NCBI GenBank assembly: GCA_905479655.1 | Contig: CAJQNK010000061.1 | Span: forward strand, 1-48,069 | Length of the DNA: 48,069 bases | Reading direction: 5' to 3' | From: an uncultured bacterium | GTDB taxonomy: Bacteria > Acidobacteriota > Thermoanaerobaculia > Multivoradales > JAHEKO01 | In this document: positions 7,255 through 17,489 of the stretch, piece after piece | How positions within the stretch are numbered: position 1 is the stretch's first letter | How the letters are laid out: each line of letters begins with the position of its first letter | The notes under the pieces: generated by a model | Databases searched by the model: none | Told to the model about the DNA's origin: nothing | What the model saw: the letters and a program-made list of their open reading frames with translations, nothing else | Program-made: the position numbers and the translations under genes

Positions 7255-9900
7255 GTGACGAAGAACCTGGTAATCGTCGAGTCCCCGGCCAAGGCCGAGA
7301 CCCTTTCTCGGATCCTCGGCGCGGGCTACCGCGTCCTGGCCTCCTACGGCCACGTTCGGGACCTGCCCGAGAGCGCCGACGAGATCCCCGCCAAGCTCAA
7401 GAAGGAGGCGTGGGCCCGTCTGGGTGTCGACGTCGACCACGGTTTCGAGCCGCTGTACGTCGTGTCGAGCGACAAGAAGCGACACATCCGGGAGCTGAAG
7501 AAGGCCCTGGCGGGGGCCGACGAGCTCCTGCTGGCGACTGACGAGGACCGGGAGGGTGAGAGCATCTCCTGGCACGTCGTCGAGCTCCTGAAGCCCACGA
7601 TCCCCTCCCGGCGCATCGTGTTCCACGAGATCACGGAGGAGGCGATCCTGGCCGCCCTCGAGGCGCCCCGCGCGATCGATCTGGACCTCGTGCAAGCCCA
7701 GGAGAGTCGCCGGATCATCGACCGCCTGTTCGGCTACCAGCTCTCTCCGCTGCTCTGGAAGAAGGTCGCGAGCGGTCTCTCGGCCGGTCGGGTCCAGAGT
7801 GTCGCCGTGCGGCTCTGCGTCATGCGCGAGCGCGAGCGGAGGTCGTTCGTCTCGGCCGGCTACTGGGGGGCCGACGCCGAGCTGACCCGGGGGGACGAGG
7901 CCGTGCCGGCTCGCTGGTCGAGGCTCGGCGAGCGACGCCTCGCGACCGGCCAGGACTTCGACGCCGACACCGGCGAGCCCAAGAACCCCGACCGGGTCCT
8001 GTGGTTGCGCACCGAGCAGGAGGTCCGCGACGAGCTCTCCGGCCGTCCGGGCCCGTGGAAGGTCACCTCGGTCGACAAGCGGCCGCTCGTGCGCCGGCCC
8101 GCCCCCCCCTTCACGACCTCGACCCTGCAACAGGAGGCCAACCGCAAGCTCCGGTTCTCGGCGCGCCAGACGATGAGCGTGGCCCAGAGGCTCTACGAGG
8201 GAATCGACATCGGCTCGGGACGCGAGGGGCTCATCACCTACATGCGGACCGACTCGGTCCACCTCTCGAACAAGGCCCTGGGCGACGCCACCGGCGTCAT
8301 CCGGGATCTCTATGGCCCCGAGTACCACGGGGGGCCGAGGCACTACGCCAACAAGACACCCGGCGCCCAGGAGGCCCACGAGGCGATCCGTCCCACCGAG
8401 GTCTCGCGCCGACCCGAGGAGCTGCGCCGACATCTGCGCAGCGACGAGCTCCGCCTCTACGAGCTGATTTGGAAACGGATGATCGCCAGCCAGATGGCGA
8501 ACGCCGACCTCCTGCGAACCTCCGTGGAGATCACCGCCGAGGCCGAGGCGGAGGGCCGGGAACCTGCGATCTTCGCGGCGAGCGGCACCGCCATCCGCTT
8601 CCCGGGCTTCCTGCGGGCCTACGTCGAGGGGTCGGACGACCCCGCCGCGGAGATCGCGGACCGCGAGGTTCTCCTGCCCGAGCTGAGCGAGGGGGACCGC
8701 CTCGAGGTCCGCTCGGTCGAACCCCGGGGCTCGGAGACCCAGCCCCCCGCCCGCTACACCGAAGCGAGCCTGGTCAAGAAGCTGGAGGCCGAGGGGATCG
8801 GGCGCCCGTCGACCTACGCCACGATCATCGACACCATCCAGGAGCGCGGCTACGTCCGCAAGGAACGCAACGCGCTGATTCCGACCTTCACCGGCCTGGC
8901 GGTAACGGAGCTCCTCGAGAAGCACTTCCGCGACTACGTCGACACGACCTTCACGGCCCGCATGGAGAGCCAGCTCGACGACATCGCCGAGGGCCACCTG
9001 AACCGCGACGACCATCTGCGACGCTTCTATTTCGGTGGCGACGGCGACTCACCGGGCCTTCAGGAGCGCATCGAGCGAGAGGGTCCCGAAATCGACTACC
9101 CGGCGATCGAGATCGGCCGGGACCCGGCGAGCGACGCGCCCGTGATCGTCAAGATCGGGCGCTTCGGGCCGTATGTGCAGGTCGAGGGCGGGGACGGCAA
9201 CAAGATCTCCGCCTCCATCCCGCCCGACACCGCGCCGGCCGACTTCACGCTCGAGCAGGCCCACGAGCTCCTGCGCCGAGCCCAGGAGGGAGCTCGACCG
9301 CTGGGGGCCGACGAGGCCAGCGGCGAGACCGTCTATCTCGCGCACGGGCGCTTCGGCGCCTACGTCCAACTAGGCGAGACCCCGGAGAAGGGCTCGAAGG
9401 GTCCGAAGCCCAAGCGCGCCTCTCTGCCCAAGGGCCAGGAGGAGGACGGCGTCACCCTCGAGATGGCCCTCAAGTGGCTCTCCCTGCCCCGCACCCTCGG
9501 CGTCGACGAGACGACAGGCGAAGAGATCCTGGCGATGTCCGGCCGCTACGGTCCCTACGTGAAGTGCGGCAAGGAGACCCGCTCCCTCACCGACCAGGAC
9601 GACGTCTACGAGGTCGGCCTGGCCCGAGCCCGCGAGCTGCTGGCCCAGCCCAAGGGCCGCGGCCGCCAGAGAGCGGCGCCGAAGGTGATCCGCCAGCTCG
9701 GCAAGGACTCGGGCGGCAACGCCATCGAGCTGCGCGACGGGCGGTGGGGCCCCTATCTCACCAACGGTGAGGTCAACGCCTCCCTGCCCAAGGCCGTCGA
9801 TCCCGCGGGGCTGGACGAGGCGGCAGCGCGCAAGCTCCTCGCCGAACGGGGGAAGGCTCCGAAGGGGCGCCGCGGCAAGAGCCGATCGCGCAAGAAGTGA
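7255..9900 (+). CDS. topA: DNA topoisomerase I
   Basis: The protein has 881 aa, with a GTG start at 7255. It is a type IA topoisomerase that relaxes negative supercoils. The TOPRIM domain is at the N-terminus (IVESPAKAE; acidic triad in ATDEDREGE at 94-102). The strand-passage core carries SAGRVQSVAVRL, and the active-site Tyr329 lies in GLITYMRTDS. The C-terminus holds four degenerate topo-C repeats without zinc-finger cysteines (FGPYVQV, FGAYVQL, YGPYVKC and WGPYLTN), followed by a Lys/Arg-rich tail. Presence of repeats instead of Cys4 zinc ribbons is the usual alternative in many phyla. It is followed by trmFO after 32 nt. Confidence 0.97.
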   Translation: MTKNLVIVESPAKAETLSRILGAGYRVLASYGHVRDLPESADEIPAKLKKEAWARLGVDVDHGFEPLYVVSSDKKRHIRELKKALAGADELLLATDEDREGESISWHVVELLKPTIPSRRIVFHEITEEAILAALEAPRAIDLDLVQAQESRRIIDRLFGYQLSPLLWKKVASGLSAGRVQSVAVRLCVMRERERRSFVSAGYWGADAELTRGDEAVPARWSRLGERRLATGQDFDADTGEPKNPDRVLWLRTEQEVRDELSGRPGPWKVTSVDKRPLVRRPAPPFTTSTLQQEANRKLRFSARQTMSVAQRLYEGIDIGSGREGLITYMRTDSVHLSNKALGDATGVIRDLYGPEYHGGPRHYANKTPGAQEAHEAIRPTEVSRRPEELRRHLRSDELRLYELIWKRMIASQMANADLLRTSVEITAEAEAEGREPAIFAASGTAIRFPGFLRAYVEGSDDPAAEIADREVLLPELSEGDRLEVRSVEPRGSETQPPARYTEASLVKKLEAEGIGRPSTYATIIDTIQERGYVRKERNALIPTFTGLAVTELLEKHFRDYVDTTFTARMESQLDDIAEGHLNRDDHLRRFYFGGDGDSPGLQERIEREGPEIDYPAIEIGRDPASDAPVIVKIGRFGPYVQVEGGDGNKISASIPPDTAPADFTLEQAHELLRRAQEGARPLGADEASGETVYLAHGRFGAYVQLGETPEKGSKGPKPKRASLPKGQEEDGVTLEMALKWLSLPRTLGVDETTGEEILAMSGRYGPYVKCGKETRSLTDQDDVYEVGLARARELLAQPKGRGRQRAAPKVIRQLGKDSGGNAIELRDGRWGPYLTNGEVNASLPKAVDPAGLDEAAARKLLAERGKAPKGRRGKSRSRKK

Positions 9901-9920
9901 GGGGCGCGGAGCCGCGCTCC

Positions 9921-9926
9921 TATAAT
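9921..9926 (+). promoter_or_regulatory. TATAAT box, possible promoter of trmFO
   Basis: A perfect TATAAT hexamer ends 6 nt before the trmFO ATG. If used, transcription would begin at or next to the start codon, giving a leaderless message. No clear -35 box is present, so it may be chance. Confidence 0.3.
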
Positions 9927-9932
9927 CGCCCC

Positions 9933-11291
9933 ATGGATCGAACGCGCCCCGTGCACGTCGTCGGCGGCGGCCTGGCCGGCGTCGAGTGCGCCTGGCAGCT
10001 CGCGGAGCGCGAGGTGCCGGTCGTGCTTCACGAGATGAGACCCCGACGCTCGACGGCAGCCCACCAGACGGGGAATCTCGCCGAGCTCGTCTGCAGCAAC
10101 TCGTTGCGGAGCGACGACCCCTACCACGCGGCCGGCCTGCTGAAGCGCGAGATGGAGCGATTCGGCTCTCTCGTCATCGGAGCCGCACGACGGGCGGCGG
10201 TGCCGGCCGGGGCGGCGCTGGCGGTGGACCGCGATGCCTTCGCGCACGGGATCACGGAGCGGATCGGCGGTCATCCCGGGATCGAGCTGCGCCGCGGCGA
10301 GGTCACCGAGCTGCCCGAGGGCGACGTGGTCCTCGCGACCGGGCCCCTGACCTCCGACGCCATGGCCCGGGTGATCCAGGAGCTCCTGGGCTCGGACTAC
10401 CTCTACTTCTACGACGCCATCGCCCCCATCGTCGAGGGGGAGAGCCTGGACCTCGACAAGCTCTTCTGGGCCTCGCGCTGGGGCAAGGGAGACGGCGCCG
10501 ACTACCTCAACGCGGCGATGGACGAGGAGGCCTACCTGGCATTCCACGCCGCGGTCACCGAGGCCGAGGTGGTGCCGCTCCGGGAGTTCGAGAAGAAGCT
10601 CTTCTTCGAGGGCTGCCTGCCGCTGGAGGAGATGGCCCGGCGCGGAGTGGACACCCTGCGATACGGACCCATGAAGCCGGTGGGCCTGACGGCTCCCGAC
10701 GGCACGCGCCCCCACGCGGTCGTCCAGCTCCGGCAGGAGAATCTGGCCAAGACCCAGTTCAACCTGGTCGGCTTCCAGTCGCGGATGAAGTGGGGCGAGC
10801 AACAGCGCGTGTTCCGCACCATCCCGGGGCTCGAGGCCGCCGAGTTCGTGCGCATGGGACAGATCCACCGCAACACCTTCGTCAACAGCCCCGCGCACCT
10901 GGACGCCCGGTACCGCCTCCGCAGGGAGCCGCGGGTGCGCCTGGCCGGCCAGATCACGGGCGTCGAGGGCTATCTCGAGTCGGCGGCCACCGGTCTCGCC
11001 GCGGCCCTCTACCTGTCTCTGGAGCGCGCGGGCCGGGTGCCGGAGACGTTGCCCAAGACCTGCGCGCTGGGCTCCCTGGCCCGCCACCTCACGGAGTCGG
11101 ACGCCGGACGGTTCCAGCCCGCCAACGTCAACTACGGGCTCTTTCCGGAGCTCCAGGTCCGAGCCAAGCGGGCGGAGCGGAGAGCCGCCTACGCGCGGCG
11201 GGCGGCCGACGACCTTACGGCCTGGGCCGCGAGCCAGGGGGTGGAGATCCCACCGGTCGAGCATCCGGAGGAGCTGCCCGCCGCCCGCTGA
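9933..11291 (+). CDS. trmFO: methylenetetrahydrofolate--tRNA-(uracil-5-)-methyltransferase TrmFO
   Basis: The protein has 452 aa, from the ATG at 9933. It makes 5-methyluridine at position 54 of tRNA, using methylene-THF as carbon donor and FAD/NAD(P)H as reductant. The N-terminal FAD-binding motif VHVVGGGLAGVE, the ELVCSNSLRS segment, the MKPVGL and QLRQEN segments, and the C-terminal GQITGVEGY flavin motif are all family hallmarks. It sits between topA and xerC, the conserved order in Firmicutes and several diderm phyla. Its presence indicates folate-dependent rather than SAM-dependent (TrmA) T54 methylation. An earlier in-frame start overlapping topA exists, but the added residues are not conserved. 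Confidence 0.96.
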   Translation: MDRTRPVHVVGGGLAGVECAWQLAEREVPVVLHEMRPRRSTAAHQTGNLAELVCSNSLRSDDPYHAAGLLKREMERFGSLVIGAARRAAVPAGAALAVDRDAFAHGITERIGGHPGIELRRGEVTELPEGDVVLATGPLTSDAMARVIQELLGSDYLYFYDAIAPIVEGESLDLDKLFWASRWGKGDGADYLNAAMDEEAYLAFHAAVTEAEVVPLREFEKKLFFEGCLPLEEMARRGVDTLRYGPMKPVGLTAPDGTRPHAVVQLRQENLAKTQFNLVGFQSRMKWGEQQRVFRTIPGLEAAEFVRMGQIHRNTFVNSPAHLDARYRLRREPRVRLAGQITGVEGYLESAATGLAAALYLSLERAGRVPETLPKTCALGSLARHLTESDAGRFQPANVNYGLFPELQVRAKRAERRAAYARRAADDLTAWAASQGVEIPPVEHPEELPAAR

Positions 11292-11310
11292 GGCGACGGG
11301 CCGACACCGG

Positions 11311-12255
11311 TTGCTCGACCTCGTCCGACGCTTCCTGGAGCACATCGCCCACGAGAGGGTTCTCTCTCCCCATACCGTACGCGCCTACGAGGGCGACCTC
11401 CGGGCCTTCGTCTCGTTCCTCTCCGGGGTCTGGTTCGAGACGCCTCCCGAGGCCATCGACCCGCGCTCCGTCGATGCCCTGGCGGTCCGCTCGTTCCTGG
11501 CGGCTCGCCACCGGGAGGGTGTCGGCAGGAAGAGCCAGGGGCGGGCGCTGTCGGCTCTGCGGACGTTCTTCGCCTTCCTCTGCCGGGAAGGGGTTCTCGA
11601 GCGCGATCCCGCGGCGGGGATCAGGACCCCGAAGGTCGAGCGACGGCTTCCCCGCCATCTGCGACCGGGAGAGATCGAGAACCTGCTGGAGGCCCCCGAA
11701 GGAGACGCCCCTCTCGCCCGCCGCGACCGGGCGATGCTCGAGCTGCTCTACGCCACCGGTCTCCGGGTCGGAGAGCTGGTGAGCCTGAACTGGCCGGACC
11801 TCGACCTCGGCGACCGCCTCCTGCGGGTGGTCGGCAAGGGCGGCAAGGAGCGCATGGCCCCCTTCGGCAGGCCGGCAGCCGAGGCCCTGCGCCTCTGGCT
11901 CGACTCGTGGCCCGGGGTGCGCGGTGAGGGCCGGAGCGAAGACGAGGGCGAGCCGATCTTCCTGAACCACCGGGGCGGGCGGCTCAGCGCCCGCTCGGTC
12001 CGCCGACGCCTGGACCACCACGTCCAGAAGGCGGCCGTGGCGGCAGGGGTCCACCCCCACACCCTCCGCCACTCCTTCGCCACCCACCTCCTCGAAGGAG
12101 GCGCCGACCTCCGGACCATCCAAGAGCTCCTGGGGCACAGCTCGCTGGCGACCACCCAGAAGTACACCCACCTCGATCTCGACCGGCTGCTCTCCGTCTA
12201 TCGCGACTCCCACCCGCGGGCGCGGGGCGACCGCGATCCGGGCGAGGAGCGCTGA
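11311..12255 (+). CDS. xerC: site-specific tyrosine recombinase XerC
   Basis: The protein has 314 aa, with a TTG start at 11311, 19 nt after trmFO. The N-terminal SAM-like core-binding domain (about 1-110) is followed by the catalytic domain. All catalytic residues are visible: Arg152 (TGLRVGE), Lys176 (GKGGK), His250 and Arg253 (HTLRHSFATH), His276 (LGHSS) and nucleophile Tyr285 (QKYTH). It resolves chromosome dimers at dif together with a partner recombinase that is not in this window. Location between trmFO and hslV supports XerC rather than a phage integrase. It has a long acidic insertion (about 203-215, GEGRSEDEGE) before the PIF strand. Confidence 0.93.
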   Translation: MLDLVRRFLEHIAHERVLSPHTVRAYEGDLRAFVSFLSGVWFETPPEAIDPRSVDALAVRSFLAARHREGVGRKSQGRALSALRTFFAFLCREGVLERDPAAGIRTPKVERRLPRHLRPGEIENLLEAPEGDAPLARRDRAMLELLYATGLRVGELVSLNWPDLDLGDRLLRVVGKGGKERMAPFGRPAAEALRLWLDSWPGVRGEGRSEDEGEPIFLNHRGGRLSARSVRRRLDHHVQKAAVAAGVHPHTLRHSFATHLLEGGADLRTIQELLGHSSLATTQKYTHLDLDRLLSVYRDSHPRARGDRDPGEER

Positions 12256-12294
12256 CGCCGGTCGAGTGTCTCCCGCCGCCGGACCCGGCGCGCT

Positions 12295-12300
12295 ACAATC
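12295..12300 (+). promoter_or_regulatory. TACAAT box, possible promoter of hslV
   Basis: A TACAAT hexamer lies in the 54-nt gap between xerC and hslV and ends 9 nt before the hslV ATG. That would place the start site within about 3 nt of the start codon. No clear -35 box is seen. Confidence 0.25.
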
Positions 12301-12309
12301 CCACTCCTC

Positions 12310-12845
12310 ATGGGCGACTGGCACTCCACCACCGTGCTCCTCGTGCGTCGCGACGGGGAGGTCTGCATGGCGAGCGACGGTCAGGTGACGACCGGCGACA
12401 CGATCCTGAAGACCACCGCGCGGAAGGTGCAGCGCGCGGGAAAGGGCCGCGTGCTGGTGGGCTTCGCCGGGGGGGCGGCCGACGGCCTGGCGCTCTTCAC
12501 CCGCTTCGAGTCGAAGCTGGACGAGTTCGGCGGCAACCTGGAGCGCGCCGCGGTCGAGCTGGCCAAGGACTGGCGGACCGATCGCGCCCTGCGTCAGCTC
12601 CAGGCCCAGATGGTGGTCGCCGACGCGGAGAAGAGCTTCCTCGTCTCGGGCAACGGCGACCTGCTGCAGCCCGACGACGACGGCATCCTCGCGATCGGCT
12701 CCGGCAGCTACTACGCCCTCGCCGCTGCGCGGGCTCTGACCCGGCACACCTCGCTGTCGGCTGCCGAGATCGTCCGCGAGTCCATGGCCGTGGCGGCGGA
12801 GATCTGCATCTACACCAACGACCACCTGACCCTCGAGGAGATCTA

Positions 12846-12846
<1 letters not shown>
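12310..12846 (+). CDS. hslV: ATP-dependent protease proteolytic subunit HslV
   Basis: The protein has 178 aa. It is the peptidase subunit of the bacterial proteasome-like HslVU complex. The N-terminus is a short propeptide (MGDWHS) followed by the catalytic Thr (residue 7) in STTVLLV, so autoprocessing is expected. ASDGQVT, the KTTARKVQR stretch, GFAGGAADG and the C-terminal [14 protein letters not shown] are typical family blocks. The stop codon shares one base with the GTG start of hslU, so the two subunits should be translated together. Confidence 0.96.
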
Positions 12847-14214
<1,368 letters not shown>

Positions 14215-14225
<11 letters not shown>

Positions 14226-15549
14226 TCCGAAGATCCGGGGTCGCCTGCGACGGGCGCTCGCCGTCGGCGCGATGACCCTCCTGTTCGCCGGCGCCTGCGG
14301 CAAGAAGGGCGATCCGCAGCCGCCGCCCAGCAAGCGGCCGGCTCCCGCCGAAGACCTGGTCGTCGAGCAACGCGGGGAGGATCTCGTCCTCCGATTCTCG
14401 TATCCGACCACCACCCTCGGTGGCCTGGCGCTGCCCGGCGTCGAGGCGATCGAGGTCTGGCGCCTCGCCAAGATCACCCTCCGGGACGACCGGGGCGAAC
14501 CCCTGGTGCTGAAGCTCAAGGAAGAGCCGGAGGAGGGATCCGAGACCGTCGAAGAGGGCGCCCAGTGGCCCGCCGATCTCCTGCCGGAGGATCTGCAGCG
14601 ACTGACCCCCGTCGGCTCCCTCGCCGTGCTGCTCGTCCCCCGCCCGGAGCCACCGCTGCCCAAGATCGATCGCCGGGAGTTCGAGGCCTCGGCGGAGCCC
14701 TGGATGCGGTTGGCGGGCGAGGATCTCCAGACCGTCGTCGTCGGAGACCGGATCGTGATCACGGTGCCCATCAGCGAGGCCATCGCGGGCCTGCCGGAGG
14801 ATCCCCTGGCCGACGCGGCTCTCGCTCAGGGCCTGGAGGTCGCCGACCTGGATCTCGACCCGGAGAAGATCGAGAAGCTGCCGACCGTGGGCCTGGGCAT
14901 CAAGACCTTCTCGACGGACGGACGGGACAGCCCGCTGAACGCCCCCGTGGTTGCCGTGCCCGCCACCGCGCCGCCCGCGCCGATCGAGTTCGAGGTCGAG
15001 CCCAGCGACGACGGAGTGATCCTGTACTGGCAGCCGCCGGAAGGCCTGGAGCTGTTCGACGGCTTCAATCTCTACCGGCGGCCCGCTAGCGTGCGGACGT
15101 ACGTCGAGCCCCTGCTCGGACTGCTCCCGGCCGGCACCCAGGTCAAGGACAAGACCGCCGTCTACGGCGAGCGGTACATCTACACGCTGACCACGGTCGC
15201 GCGCCGCAAGCCCCTCCTGGAGAGCCGGATCTCCACCGAGCACGAGGTCGACTACCAGGACCGGTTCCCGCCTCCGGTCCCGCGCCGGTTGGTGGCGCTC
15301 AACGAGACCGGCAGGGTCCGGCTGCTGTGGCAGGCCGTGGAGTCGACGGATCTAGCCGGCTACCTGATCTATCGCCGGCTTCTCGACGAGGAGGAGGCGC
15401 GACCTCTCGAGGACGACCCGACGGCCGAGCCCGAGTACATCGACACGAGCGGGGTGCCGGGCAGGACCTACGTCTACGAGATCCGCTCCGTCGACCTGCT
15501 GGGCAACGTCAGCGAAGCGAGCCAGGCGGTCGAGGTCAGGGTGCGCTAG
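14215..15549 (+). CDS. lipoprotein with fibronectin type III domains
   Basis: The protein has 444 aa. The ATG at 14215 overlaps hslU. A short basic N-terminus and hydrophobic stretch end in a lipobox with Cys28 (FAGAC), then GKKGDPQPP, the motif shared with small YifL/LptM-type lipoproteins. The rest is beta-rich. Two Fn3-like domains occupy about residues 258-345 and 350-444, each with a central Trp strand (ILYWQPP, RLLWQAV) and a Tyr strand (FNLYRR, YLIYRR). It is expected to be anchored to a periplasmic membrane face. The gene is fixed between hslU and dapF in an overlapping string. Its function is unknown; a structural or adhesion role is only a guess. Confidence 0.8.
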
Positions 15550-15558
15550 CGAGAGTCG

Positions 15559-16374
15559 ATGCGCGGTTTTCAACTGTCCGGTGCCGGGAACGACTTCCTG
15601 GCCCTGGTCGAGCCCCCATCGGGGCCACCCCCCGAGATGATCCGCTCCTGGTGCACCCGAGGGCTCTCCCTGGGTGCGGACGGGTTGTTCCTCCTCGAGA
15701 GGCGCGAGGGGAGCGCCCGGATGCGTCACTTCAACTCGGACGGCAGCAGCGCGAAGCTGTGCATCAACGGCACGCGCTGCGCGGCCCGCCTGGCATTCCA
15801 CCTGGGGTGGGCGGCGGACCGCATCCGGATCGTGACGGACGCCGGCGAGTTCGAGGCCCGGAGCCTGGGCTCCGAGGAGATCGGGGTCACCCTGCCGGTG
15901 CCCCGATCCGATCCGCAGGAGACCGCTCTCGAGCTGGACGGCGAGACGGTGCGCGGCTGGCGGATCGACGTCGGCGTGCCCCATCTGGTCGTGCCATGGG
16001 ACGGACCCATGGAGAGCGCTCCGGTAGCGACCCTCGGACCCCGTCTACGCCGCCACCCGGAGCTCGGCCGCGCGGGCGCCAACGTCGATTTCGTTGCTTG
16101 GCGTCGTCGCGATCGGATGGAGATCCGTTCCTTCGAGCGTGGCGTCGAGGCCGAGACCCTGGCCTGCGGCACGGGGGTGCTGGCGGCCGTCGCCACCGGC
16201 CTGGCCCTGGGACGTCTCGGGCTGCCGGTGGCCGCCCTCACCCTGGGAGGATGCACGCTCCGCGTCGAGCCGCGGGACGCCGGTTGGAGCCTGAACGGGG
16301 ATGCCCGTCTTCTCGCTACCCTGGAGCTGGAGCCCGGAGCCGTCAGGATCCCCTCCCCGGTGGGCTGGCGATGA
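15559..16374 (+). CDS. dapF: diaminopimelate epimerase DapF
   Basis: The protein has 271 aa. It interconverts LL- and meso-diaminopimelate in the lysine and peptidoglycan pathway. The N-terminal GAGNDF, the first active-site block FNSDGSSAKLCINGTRC (Cys68) and the second block ACGTG (Cys203) are all present. Both catalytic cysteines are intact. The usual CGNG of the first block reads CING, a change next to the substrate-phosphate-like oxyanion loop. Start is ATG 15559, 9 nt after the lipoprotein gene, in the same operon. Confidence 0.92.
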   Translation: MRGFQLSGAGNDFLALVEPPSGPPPEMIRSWCTRGLSLGADGLFLLERREGSARMRHFNSDGSSAKLCINGTRCAARLAFHLGWAADRIRIVTDAGEFEARSLGSEEIGVTLPVPRSDPQETALELDGETVRGWRIDVGVPHLVVPWDGPMESAPVATLGPRLRRHPELGRAGANVDFVAWRRRDRMEIRSFERGVEAETLACGTGVLAAVATGLALGRLGLPVAALTLGGCTLRVEPRDAGWSLNGDARLLATLELEPGAVRIPSPVGWR

Positions 16375-16396
16375 CCGCCCGCCCACCCACGCCGGA

Positions 16397-16402
16397 TATC
16401 AT
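16397..16402 (+). promoter_or_regulatory. TATCAT box, possible promoter of the ApbE-like gene
   Basis: A TATCAT hexamer ends 6 nt before the GTG start, the same spacing as the TATAAT box before trmFO. No clear -35 box. A short-leader or leaderless transcript is possible. Confidence 0.22.
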
Positions 16403-16408
16403 CCCGCC

Positions 16409-17413
16409 GTGACCGTTCTAGCCCTCGCCCTGGCCCTGTTGTTCGCGTCGCCCGGAGACCTTCCTTCGCCGGTGCGACGGTCCGCGCCCGTGCTCGAGAG
16501 CCGGGCCGTCCTCGAGGTGCGGAATCTGCCGACGGCGGAAGCCGAGGCCGCCATCGGCGCGGCGGTCGACCGAATGCGGCGTATCGAGGCTCTGCTGGAT
16601 CCTGTGGGGACCGTCCCGGGAGGGGTCGGGGAGATCAACCGAGGGGAGCGGAGCGTGGCTCCCGAGGTCGCCACCCTCCTCGGGCACTCGCTCGGCTTCT
16701 GCTACTGGTCCGACGGCGCGTGGGGCCCCCTCGCCGGCGCGCTGTTCGACCTCTGGCGCCAGGCCGCCGCAACCGGCATCCCTCCCGGCGACCGCGAACG
16801 GGTCGAGGCCGCCAGGACCGCGGCCTGCCAAGCCGCCGACCTCGACGCCGCCGGCACGGTGACGCTGACTCCGGGGACCCGCATCGACCTGCGGCCGTTC
16901 GCGACCGGCTACCTCGTGGACCGGGCGGTCGACACCCTGCGACAGCTGGGGGCGACCAACGGCTATGTCGAGCTCGGCCCCGTGCGGAGAGGGTTCGGGC
17001 CCGGGCCCGACGGCGAGGGCTGGCGGGTCGATCTCGGTCCCATCGGACCGATCCAGGGTCTCGATCGGGTGCGACTCCGCGATCGCGCGATCGCGATCTC
17101 CCATCGGAGCGATGGGGCCTTCGAGCTGACCGACGCCTCCGTGCCCCGTTTCTTCGACCAGCGGCCGGCTCGACAAGTGTTGAGTGACGGTTCGACCATC
17201 CACCGTAGGACGGTCGTCGCCGTCGCCGTCGCCAGCCCCCTCGCCGCGGATGCCGAAGCCCTGGCCGGAGCGCTGTTCGTCCTGGGCAGCGCCAGCGGGC
17301 AGATCTACCTGGGATCCGTCGAGCCGGAGCCGTCCGTCCTGTGGATCCTGGGCGATGGTCTCGACAGCTCCGCGGCGCTCACGACCCACCGCTGGACCCA
17401 CCTGCTGCGTTAG
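16409..17413 (+). CDS. divergent ApbE-like (FAD:protein FMN transferase family) protein
   Basis: The protein has 334 aa from a GTG at 16409. That start gives a hydrophobic leader (VLALALALLFASPG), and the frame upstream overlaps dapF as shadow. ApbE hallmarks are recognisable in order: an RIEALLDP block, GEINRG in place of the usual S-[ED]-[IL]-x-x-[IL]-N, and IDLRPFATGYLVDRA in place of IDLGGIAKGYAVD. These are followed by a GYVELG strand and a final block VASPLAADAEALAGALFVLG. The Gly-Gly of the FAD site and the Thr of the final magnesium site (ADALATALF in active enzymes) are substituted. Active ApbE attaches FMN to Thr residues of exported flavoproteins; activity here is doubtful. The likely location is the periplasm. 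It is the last gene of the plus-strand run. Confidence 0.72.
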   Translation: MTVLALALALLFASPGDLPSPVRRSAPVLESRAVLEVRNLPTAEAEAAIGAAVDRMRRIEALLDPVGTVPGGVGEINRGERSVAPEVATLLGHSLGFCYWSDGAWGPLAGALFDLWRQAAATGIPPGDRERVEAARTAACQAADLDAAGTVTLTPGTRIDLRPFATGYLVDRAVDTLRQLGATNGYVELGPVRRGFGPGPDGEGWRVDLGPIGPIQGLDRVRLRDRAIAISHRSDGAFELTDASVPRFFDQRPARQVLSDGSTIHRRTVVAVAVASPLAADAEALAGALFVLGSASGQIYLGSVEPEPSVLWILGDGLDSSAALTTHRWTHLLR

Positions 17414-17489
17414 CCTGACCTTCTCACCAACTATCTACTGCGAGGTCGTATGTGCCTCTCGCGACGATACCCGGTGAGAAGGTCAGCTA
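17411..17489. repeat. long inverted repeat between convergent genes (candidate bidirectional terminator)
   Basis: Arms 17411-17428 and 17473-17489 are inverted copies (13 bp perfect, then one bulge and 4 more bp) around a 44-nt loop. The loop holds a smaller nested stem (GCGAG 17440-17444 with CTCGC 17458-17462). The TAG stop of the ApbE-like gene forms the outer edge of the left arm, and the TAG stop of the ABC ATPase gene forms that of the right arm. There is no T-tract. The position between converging genes suggests a bidirectional transcription barrier; a small mobile palindrome is the alternative. Confidence 0.7.

Noticed and set aside
11311..12255. Phage or integron integrase
   Set aside because: The recombinase lies in the conserved trmFO-xerC-hslV order, with no attachment site, tRNA or phage gene beside it.
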